NCBI GenBank assembly: GCA_026874595.1
Contig: CM049306.1
Span: 1,068,019 to 1,132,018 of the forward strand
From: Sipunculus nudus
Lineage: Eukaryota > Annelida > Sipuncula > Golfingiida > Sipunculidae
Direction: 5' to 3'
Length of the DNA stretch: 64,000 bases
Numbering within the stretch: position 1 is the first letter of the stretch; each line of letters opens with the position of its first letter. The position numbers and the translations under genes were made by a program. The notes beneath the pieces are model-generated. The model saw only the letters and a list, made by a program, of their open reading frames with translations. It was not told where the DNA came from and did no database searches. This document shows, one piece after another, positions 54,836-64,000 of the stretch.

Positions 54836-57560
54836 CTAGGATGTAAAACCAAATAACTGAGCAGTTTACTCGCATGGACACTGGTGAGGTATCATTCATA
54901 CAGGTCTATTTGTGCAAGGGCAAAGCATGCGGTTCTACAAGATGTAAAACCAAATAACTGAGCAGTTTACTCGCATGGACACTGGTGAGGTATCATTCAT
55001 ACAGGTCTATTTGTGCAAGGCCAAAGCATGCGGTTCTACAAGATGTAAAACCAAATAACTGAGCAGTTTACTCACATGGACACAGGTGAAGTATCATTCA
55101 TACAGGTCTATTTGTGCAAGGCCAAAGCATGCGGTTCTACAGGATGTAAAACCAAATAACTGAGCAGTTTACTCGCATGGACACTGGTGAGGTATCATTC
55201 ATACAGGTCTATTTGTGCGAGGCCAAAGCATGCGGTTCTACAAGATGTAAAACCAAATAACTGAGCAGTTTACTCGCATGGACACTGGTGAGGTATCATA
55301 CATACAGGTCTATTTGTGCAAGGCCAAAGCATGCAGTTCTACAAGATATAAAACCAAATAACTGAGCAGTTTACTCGCATGGACACTGGTGAGGTATCAT
55401 TCATACAGGTCTATTTGTGCGACGCCAAAGCATGCGGTTCTACAAGATGTAAAACCAAATAACTGAGCAGTTTACTCGCTTGGACACTGGTGAGGTATCA
55501 TTCATACAGGTCTATTTGTGCAAGGCCAAAGCATGCGGTTCTACAAGATGTAAAACCAAATAACTGAGCAGTTTACTCGCATGGACACTGGTGAGGTATC
55601 ATTCATACAGGTCTATTTGTGCGACGCCAAAGCATGCGGCTCTACAGGATGTAAAACCAAATAACTGAGCAGTTTACTCGCATGGACACTGGTGAGGTAT
55701 CATTCATACAGGTCTATTTGTGCAAGGCCAAAGCATGCGGTTCTACAAGATGTAAAACCAAATAACTGAGCAGTTTACTCGCATGGACACTGGTGAGGTA
55801 TCATTCATAAAGGTCTATTTGTGCGAGGCCAAAGCATGCGGTTCTACAGGATGTAAAACCAAATAACTGAGCAGTTTACTCGCATGGACACTGGTGAGGT
55901 ATCATTCATACAGGTCTATTTGTGCAAGGCCAAAGCATGCGGTTCTACAAGATGTTAAACCAAATAACTGAGCAGTTTACTCGCATGGACACTGGTGAGG
56001 TATCATTCATACAGGTCTATTTGTGCGACGCCAAAGCATGCGGTTCTACAGGATGTAAAACCAAATAACTGAGCAGTTTACTCGCATGGACACTGGTGAG
56101 GTATCATTCATACAGGTCTATTTGTGCAAGGCCAAAGCATGCGGTTCTACAAGATGTAAAACCAAATAACTGAGCAGTTTACTCGCATGGACACTGGTGA
56201 GGTATCATTCATACAGGTCTATTTGTGGGACGCCAAAGCATGGGGTTCTACAGGATGTAAAACCAAATAACTGAGCAGTTTACTCGCATGGACACTGGTG
56301 AGGTATCATTCATAAAGGTCTATTTGTGCGAGGCCAAAGCATGCGGTTCTACAGGATGTAAAACCAAATAACTGAGCAGTTTACTCACATGGATGCTGGT
56401 GAGGTATCATTCATACAGGTCTAATTGGCGAGGCCAAAGCATGCGGTTCTACAGGATGTAAAACCAAATAACTGAGCAGTTTACTCGCATGGACACTGGT
56501 GAGGTATCATTCATACAGGTCTATTTGTGCGAGGCCAAAGCATGCGGCTCTACAGGATGTAAAACCAAATAACTGAGCAGTTTACTCGCATGGACACTGG
56601 TGAGGTATCATTCATACAGGTCTATTTGTGCAAGGCCAAAGCATGCGGTTCTACAAGATGTAAAACCAAATAACTGAGCAGTTTACTCGCATGGACACTG
56701 GTGAGGTATCATTCATAAAGGTCTATTTGTGCGAGGCCAAAGCATGCGGTTCTACAGGATGTAAAACCAAATAACTGAGCAGTTTACTCGCATGGACACT
56801 GGTGAGGTATCATTCATACAGGTCTATTTGTGCAAGGCCAAAACATGCAGTTCTACAAGATGTTAAACCAAATAACTGAGCAGTTTACTCGCATGGACAC
56901 TGGTGAGGTATCATTCATACAGGTCTATTTGTGCGACGCCAAAGCATGCGGTTCTACAGGATTTAAAACCAAATAACTGAGCAGTTTACTCGCATGGACA
57001 CTGGTGAGGTATCATTCATACAGGTCTATTTGTGCAAGGCCAAAGCATGCGGTTCTACAAGATGTAAAACCAAATAACTGAGCAGTTTACTCGCATGGAC
57101 ACTGGTGAGGTATCATTCATACAGGTCTATTTGTGGGACGCCAAAGCATGGGGTTCTACAGGATGTAAAACCAAATAACTGAGCAGTTTACTCGCATGGA
57201 CACTGGTGAGGTATCATTCATAAAGGTCTATTTGTGCGAGGCCAAAGCATGCGGTTCTACAGGATGTAAAACCAAATAACTGAGCAGTTTACTCGCATGG
57301 ACGCTGGTGAGGTATCATTCATACAGGTCTAATTGGCGAGGCCAAAGCATGCGGTTCTACAGGATGTAAAACCAAATAACTGAGCAGTTTACTCGCATGG
57401 ACACTGGTGAGGTATCATTCATACAGGTCTATTTGTGCGAGGCCAAAGCATGCGGTTCTACAGGATGTAAAACCAAATAACTGAGCAGTTTACTCGCATG
57501 GACACTGGTGAGGTATCATTCATACAGGCATATTTGTGCGAGGCCAAAGCATGCGGTTCA
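54836..57560. repeat. 101-bp tandem array, about 27 copies, with a ~907-bp higher-order repeat
   Basis: Unit landmarks GATGTAAAACCAAATAACTG, AGCAGTTTACTCGCATGGAC, ACTGGTGAGGTATCATTCAT, ACAGGTCTATTTGTGC and AAAGCATGCGGTTCTACA; spacing 101 bp (54841, 54942, 55043). Rare variants recur about 907-909 bp (9 units) apart: GATGTTAAACC at 55952 and 56860, TGTGGGACGCC at 56226 and 57133, and CTAATTGGCGAGG at 56422 and 57329. This shows a nine-unit block duplication. Confidence 0.92.
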
Positions 57561-57822
57561 TTCCCAAGAGCTACTGAGCAGTTCTACTTAAACTTGCTGT
57601 TATTCAGCTTATTCATCATTTCACTTTCACTGTCTAGCAGAACACTACTCAAACACAATCTTCTTGATGATACTTGTCGGAGATATGGAATCAAAGAAAA
57701 GAAAACCAACCGCTTTAAGCTGACAATCCTCTGATTCTTAAGCAGCCGGACCATGGTTACAAGCCAGCCATCATCCAGGTGTTAAAAAAAACATTATCAC
57801 AAACGCAGTCAGGAAGTTAAAA
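57561..57822. other. Short unique spacer
   Basis: A plus-strand frame enters from the 101-bp array and continues to 57734 (LNLLLFSLFIISLSLSSRTL, then RRYGIKEKKTNRFKL). With no start of its own it cannot be called a gene. Confidence 0.4.
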
Positions 57823-58235
57823 ATGCGACGTCGGCTAGGGTATTTAATAAGTTTATGCGACGTTGGCTAGGGTATTTAATAAGTTTATGCGACGTCGGCT
57901 AGGGTATTTAATAAGTTTATGCGACGTCGGCTAGGGTATTTAATAAGTTTATGTGAAGTCGGCTAGGGTATTTAATAAGTTTATGCGACGTCGGCTAGGG
58001 TATTTAATAAGTTTATGTGAAGTCGGCTAGGGTATTTAATAAGTTTATGCGACGTCAGCTAGGGTATTTAATAAGTTTATGCGACGTCGGCTAGGGTATT
58101 TAATAAGTTTATGCGACGCCGGCTAGGGTATTTAATAAGTTTATGCGACGTCGGCTAGGGTATTTAATAAGTTTATGTGAAGTCGGCTAGGGTATTTAAT
58201 AAGTTTATGCGACGTCGGCTAGGGCTATTAATAAG
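57823..58235. repeat. 32-bp tandem array, about 13 copies
   Basis: The unit GCGACGTCGGCTAGGGTATT plus TAATAAGTTTAT is 32 bp. Variants are mainly GCGACGTC to GTGAAGTC, consistent with CpG loss. The unit contains the palindrome GACGTC. Confidence 0.92.
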
Positions 58236-59204
58236 TCTAAACCTACGTTAGATCAGAAAATTATAAATTATCAGATTTTAATTTGTAGGCTCTACGATCT
58301 TTCTAAAACATTATTCCCTTGCCTTTCACTTGTTGTGCATGTGCAGCTTTGGCCCCTGTGGGCAGTTAGAGAAACTAACCAAGCTTCACCAATGCCAATG
58401 TCATTTGACCTTTCCCTCTGATGAATTTGTTGAAAAAAAGGGAAGCACATATCCTAAAAACAGGTTAGACTGATCTCTTAAATACCAATCAAGCTCTGCA
58501 ATAAATCCAATTTTTCATATGTCATTTACTTTGGTCGAAAAGAAACACAGTGTTCCCTCAGTAAAATGGCATTAAAATAATAATTAACTGTTGTACAAAC
58601 TTGCCGCTTGACCCCTGACAGATTTTCCGAAATTTGTTTTTCGGAAAGAAAAGCTTGCCCCCGGACGCTTTCAGTAAAACGGTGTTCAACTGTAATTGTA
58701 TCTTACCCCTTGGATAAAAAAACTTTTTTCTATTCAGGTATGTACACTGTCACTTTGAAGGAAAGGTTTATCATATAAACAATATCACCATGCTAATTAT
58801 TAAAGATTTCTTAATTTTTTCAAGTACTGAGAATTTACCACATTCAAAAAAAAGAACACAAGTTTTTAGCTCTTCTGTAGTTGGCTAATGGGAATTCCTC
58901 ACATCATCAACATTCCATACTTCTCAAGAATTATAACATCATTTTGTGGACAAATGATTATATTAGCATGTTTACTAAAATGTATCAACAGTCTGGTAAC
59001 AAAATCTGAATTTAACATAGAAATTATAACTTGTATATGGGACCTGAATGGAACCTGTCAACTGGAGGGAGGAGAGAGGTCCCCTAGCTGGCTCAACTGG
59101 AGCTCCCAAGACAAATTACATAACAGCCCAGGCCACTGCCTGTACACTCTGCACTGGGTTGGCTTGATGTCAACAACACTTGATATGGCTTTCTCAAGCT
59201 TAAA
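58236..59204. other. Unique sequence, no gene supported
   Basis: AT-rich. A 106-codon frame at 58888-59208 has no recognisable domain. Neither strand shows the ATG7 N-terminal motifs that might be expected upstream of 33.9 kb. Confidence 0.45.
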
Positions 59205-59840
59205 TTAAAAGCTAAAGTTTTTTATCAATTGCTTTCAAATTTGATAGATTATATTCTTATGTGTACAAGCTGTGAAAATTAAATCAACATTGCTTATAGG
59301 ATAAAAATGAGCCATGGTCAAAGTTGGGCAAAATTTGAGGTATTGATTTTACATTTATGCTAATAATTTGAAAAATTAACAAAATTCTTATCTGTCTTGC
59401 ATAGAATCAAATCTTTATTAAATAAAGTTGTATCCTTGAATAAAAGTCTCTAGCGTTAACAGTTATAATATTAAGTGAGAAAAATATATTTCCTGATGTT
59501 TTGACAAGGGACATGTTCAGGTCCATAACTTCTAGGAATTACCCAATATTGACATTGTTTCTGGCAAGTACATAGAAAATATAAAGAGGAATATCTATGC
59601 CAAATATAAACAAAATAACTCCAGTGGTTTCAACATAAGGCACTCTTGAAGTTTAACATTAGGCTTTTAAATTTTTCCTTAATTTCTCAAAGTCACAGTG
59701 ACCCAATTTTGGGTTTGTTAGGAGCACTTAAGGACATTTAACTGTATACTGAATTTTGAATTTGTAGGTCCAGTGGATTAAAAATGTGCCCTGTTAATGG
59801 ACAAAGTACCATCACTATAGCTCAGATGACTTACAAAATG
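59205..59840 (+). repeat. Dispersed repeat family R3, copy 3
   Basis: Shares GCCATGGTCAAAGTTGGGCA, the AATAAAGTTGTATCCTTGAA segment, ACATAGAAAATATA and CTATAGCTCAGATGACTTAC with the other copies. The terminal hairpin is broken: the right arm is replaced by AAAATGAGATAAATAA. Confidence 0.6.
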
Positions 59841-60027
59841 AGATAAATAAAGGTCTTATCTTGAATTAATTTACATGAATAAATAATCCAAAATATAAAA
59901 GAACAGCCAACAATGTTTGTGACATGTTGATTTCCTGTGAACTGAGAAATAAACAAGACCTTGCAAGAATTTAGGCCACTGACCTTTGTCACATCTTTGT
60001 GATGTCATTTTGGTCTTACAAACAGAA

Positions 60028-63000
60028 ATATTCACACCTTCTGATTTAACTATTGCTGAAGAAGCCAGTATTCCAATATTCATACCTTCTGATTGAACTA
60101 TTGCTGAAGAAGCAAGTATTCCAATACTCATACCTTCTGATTGAACTATTGCTGAAGAAGCCAGTATTCCAATACTCATACCTTCTGATTGAACTATTGC
60201 TGAAGAAGCAAGTATTCCAATACTCATACCTTCTGATTGAACTATTGCTGAAGAAGCCAGTATTCCAATATTCAAACCTTCTGATTGAACTATTGCTGAA
60301 GAAGCCAGAATTCCAATACTCATACCTTCTGATTGAACTATTGCTGAAGAAGCCAGTATTCCAATACTCATACCATCTGATTGAACTATTGCTGAAGAAG
60401 CCAGTATTCCAATATTCATACCTTCTGATTGAACTATTGCTGAAGAAGCCAGTATTCCAATACTCATACCTTCTGATTGAACTATTGCTGAAGAAGCCAG
60501 AATTCCAATATTCACACCATCTGATTTAACTATTGCTGAAGCAGCAAGCATTCCAATATTCATACCTTCTGATTGAACTATTGCTGAAGAAGCCAGTATT
60601 CCAATACTCATACCATCTGATTGAACTATTGCTGAAGAAGCCAGTATTCCAATACTCATACCTTCTGATTGAACTATTGCTGAAGAAGCCAGTATTCCAA
60701 TATTCAAACCTTCTGATTGAACTATTGCTGAAGCAGCAAGCATTCCAATATTCATACCTTCTGATTGAACTATTGCTGAAGAAGCCAGTATTCCAATACT
60801 CATACCATCTGATTGAACTATTGCTGAAGAAGCCAGTATTCCAATACTCATACCATCTGATTGAACTATTGCTGAAGAAGCCAGTATTCCAATACTCATA
60901 CCTTCTGATTGAACTATTGCTGAAGAAGCAAGTATTCCAATACTCATACCTTCTGATTGAACTATTGCTGAAGAAGCCAGTATTCCAATACTCATACCTT
61001 CTGATTGAACTATTGCTGAAGAAGCAAGTATTCCAATACTCATACCTTCTGATTGAACTATTGCTGAAGAAGCCAGTATTCCAATATTCAAACCTTCTGA
61101 TTGAACTATTGCTGAAGAAGCCAGAATTCCAATACTCATACCTTCTGATTGAACTATTGCTGAAGAAGCCAGTATTCCAATACTCATACCTTCTGATTGA
61201 ACTATTGCTGAAGAAGCGAGAATTCCAATATTCACACCATCTGATTTAACTATTGCTGAAGCAGCAAGCATTCCAATATTCATACCTTCTGATTGAACTA
61301 TTGCTGAAGAAGCCAGTATTCCAATACTCATACCATCTGATTGAACTATTGCTGAAGAAGCCAGAATTCCAATACTCATACCTTCTGATTGAACTATTGC
61401 TGAAGAAGCCAGTATTCCAATACTCATACCATCTGATTGAACTATTGCTGAAGAAGCCAGTATTCCAATATTCATACCTTCTGATTGAACTATTGCTGAA
61501 GCAGCAAGTATTCCAATATTCACACCTTCTGATTGAACTATTGCTGAAGAAGCCAGTATTCCAATATTCACACCATCTGATTTAACTATTGCTGAAGCAG
61601 CAAGTATTCCAATATTCATACCTTCTGATTGAACTATTGCTGAAGAAGCCAGTATTCCAATACTCATACCATCTGATTGAACTATTGCTGAAGCAGCAAG
61701 TATTCCAATACTCATACCTTCTGATTGAACTATTGCTGAAGAAGCCAGTATTCCAATATTCATACCTTCTGATTGAACTATTGCTGAAGAAGCAAGTATT
61801 CCAATATTCATACCTTCTGATTGAACTATTGCTGAAGAAGCAAATATTCCAATACTCATACCTTCTGATTGAACTATTGCTGAAGAAGCAAGTATTCCAA
61901 TATTCATACCTTCTGATTGAACTATTGCTGAAGAAGCAAGTATTCCAATATTCATACCATCTGATTAAACTATTGCTGAAGCAGCAAGTATTCCAATATT
62001 CATACCTTCTGATTTAACTATTGCTGAAGCAGCAAGTATTCCTACATTCATACCTTCTGATTAAACTATTGCTGAAGAAGCAAGTATTCCAACATTCATA
62101 CCATCTGATTTAACTATTGCTGAAGCAGCCAGTATTCCAATACTCATACCTTCTGATTGAACTATTGCTGAAGCAGCCAGTATTCCAATACTCATACCTT
62201 CTGATTGAACTATTGCTGAAGAAGCCAGTATTCCAATACTCATACCTTCTGATTGAACTATTGCTGAAGAAGCCAGTATTCCAATACTCATACCTTCTGA
62301 TTGAACTATTGCTGAAGAAGCCAGTATTCCAATACTCATACCTTCTGATTGAACTATTGCTGAAGAAGCCAGTATTCCAATACTCATACCTTCTGATTGA
62401 ACTATTGCTGAAGAAGCCAGTATTCCAATACTCATACCATCTGATTGAACTATTGCTGAAGAAGCCAGTATTCCAATATTCATACCATCTGATTGAACTA
62501 TTGCTGAAGAAGCCAGTATTCCAATATTCATACCTTCTGACTGAACTATTGCTGAAGAAGCCAGTATTCCAATATTCATACCTTCTGATTGAACTATTGC
62601 TGAAGAAGCCAGTATTCCAATATTCATATCTTCTGATTGAACTATTGCTGAAGAAGCCAGTATTCCAATATTCATACCTTCTGATTGAACTATTGCTGAA
62701 GAAGCCAGTATTCCAATATTCATACCTTCTGATTGAACTATTGCTGAAGAAGCCAGTATTCCAATATTCATACCTTCTGATTGAACTATTGCTGAAGCAG
62801 CAAGCATTCCAATATTCATACCTTCTGATTTAACTATTGCTGAAGCAGCAAGCATTCCAATATTCATACCTTCTGATTTAACTATTGCTGAAGCAGCAAG
62901 CATTCCAATATTCATACCATCTGATTGAACTATTGCTGAAGCAGCAAGCATTCCAATATTCATACGATCTGATTTAACTATTGCTGAAGCAGCAAGTATT

Positions 63001-64000
63001 CCAATATTCATACCATCTGATTGAACTATTGCTGAAGCAGCAAGCATTCCAATATTCATACCTTCTGATTGAACTATTGCTGAAGACGCAAGTATTCCAA
63101 TATTCATACCTTCTGATTTAACTATTGCTGAAGCAGCAAGTATTCCAATATTCATACCTTCTGATTTAACTATCGCTGAAGCAGCAAGTTTTCCAATACT
63201 CATACCTTCTGATTGAACAATTGCTGAAGAAGCAAGTATTCCAATACTCATACCTTCTGATTGAACTATTGCTGAACAAGCTAGTATTCCAATACTCATA
63301 CCTTCTGATTGAACTATCGCTGAACAAGCCAGTATTCCAATACTCATACCTTCTGATTGAACTATCGCTGAACAAGCCAGTATTCCAATACTCATACCTT
63401 CTGATTGAACTATCGCTGAACAAGCCAGTATTCCAATACTCATACCTTCTGATTGAACTATTGCTGAACAAGCCAGTATTCCAATACTCATACCTTCTGA
63501 TTGAACTATTGCCGAACAAGCCAGTATTCCAATACTCATACCTTCTGATTGAATTATTGCTGAAGCAGCAAGTATTCCAATATTCATACCTTCTGATTGA
63601 ACTATTGCTGAAGCAGCAAGTATTCCAATATTCATACCTTCTGATTGAACTATTGCTGAAGAAGCCAGTATTCCAATATTCATATCTTCTGATTGAACTA
63701 TTGCTGAAGAAGCCAGTATTCCAATATTCATACCTTCTGATTGAACTATTGCTGAAGAAGCCAGTATTCCAATATTCATACCTTCTGATTGAACTATTGC
63801 TGAAGAAGCCAGTTTTCCAATATTCATACCTTCTGATTGAACTATTGCTGAAGCAGCAAGTATTCCAATATTCATACCTTCTGATTGAACTATTGCTGAA
63901 GCAGCCAGTATTCCAATATTCATACCTTCTGATTGAACTATTGCTGAAGAAGCCAGTATTCCAATATTCATACCTTCTGATTGAACTATTGCTAAAGCAG
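60028..64000 (-). repeat. 48-bp tandem array (16-residue period), runs off the window
   Basis: The unit CCTTCTGATTGAACTATTGC, TGAAGAAGCCAGTATTCCAA plus TACTCATA is 48 bp; about 83 copies are in the window. Because 48 is a multiple of 3, the minus strand keeps one frame: repeats of M(N/S)IGILASSAIVQSEG, open over 694 and 636 codons. Two TAA codons interrupt it, at 61965-61967 and 62061-62063 (both from CAA). Changes in this frame are conservative: N/S, A/S/C, Q/K, E/D, I/M, M/V/L. Plus-strand frames are also long but are broken by every GATTTAAC variant. Past the last unit the minus frame meets GTTTGTAAGACC, a possible splice donor, and then unrelated residues. This may be either a coding minisatellite or a plain satellite. 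Confidence 0.85.

Noticed and set aside
60053-62833. Plus-strand frames with LLKKPVFQYSYLLIEL repeats
   Set aside because: Antisense frame of the 48-bp array; terminated at every GATTTAAC unit, unlike the minus-strand frame.

Overview
This is metazoan nuclear DNA: AT-rich, intron-split and dominated by repeats. It is probably from a lophotrochozoan, and I would guess a bivalve or other mollusc. That guess rests on overall repeat texture and a Ty3/Gmr1-type element; no single marker in the window fixes the taxon. There are no bacterial-style operons, and most open frames are by-products of stop-poor tandem repeats.

The only host gene I can support is on the minus strand. Four phase-compatible exons at 33832-33909, 30991-31107, 25519-25653 and 23410-23504 encode consecutive parts of the N-terminal domain of ATG7, the E1-like enzyme of autophagy. 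The first ATG7 exons would lie above 33.9 kb and the adenylation-domain exons below 23.4 kb. I found neither in the window, so both flanking introns are probably very long.

Layout. 0.1-20.6 kb is a mosaic of one composite repeat system: ~330-bp monomers carrying a CTCF-like core, a ~149-bp array, modules with an RFX X-box-like palindrome and nuclear-receptor half-sites, nested CTCG/CGAG palindromes and paired CTTGCCG...CGGCAAG hairpin cassettes. It is interrupted at 7.37-8.93 kb by an element made of 280-bp units with terminal inverted repeats. 20.6-34.0 kb is the ATG7 exon region, with old repeat copies, a 35-bp intronic minisatellite and a probable solo LTR. 34.0-35.9 kb holds a LINE 3' end abutting an inverted copy of the 280-bp element. 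35.9-43.55 kb holds 38-bp, 74-bp and 61-bp arrays plus a small MITE. 43.55-49.85 kb is a degenerate Ty3-type LTR retrotransposon with integrase upstream of reverse transcriptase (Gmr1-like order). The 61-bp satellite resumes to 53.4 kb. 54.8-64.0 kb holds 101-bp, 32-bp and 48-bp arrays; the last is open on the minus strand as a 16-residue repeat and runs off the window.

The most interesting signals are: (1) about 23 co-oriented CTCF-like cores spread by the composite repeats, alongside X-box and DR1-like motifs; (2) the Gmr1-like pol order with clear inactivating lesions; (3) a 35-bp minisatellite that appears to be built on the ATG7 5' splice site, repeating a donor-like sequence; (4) the 48-bp/16-residue array; (5) the hairpin cassettes and the palindrome-rich 280-bp element. 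Function for any of these is inference.
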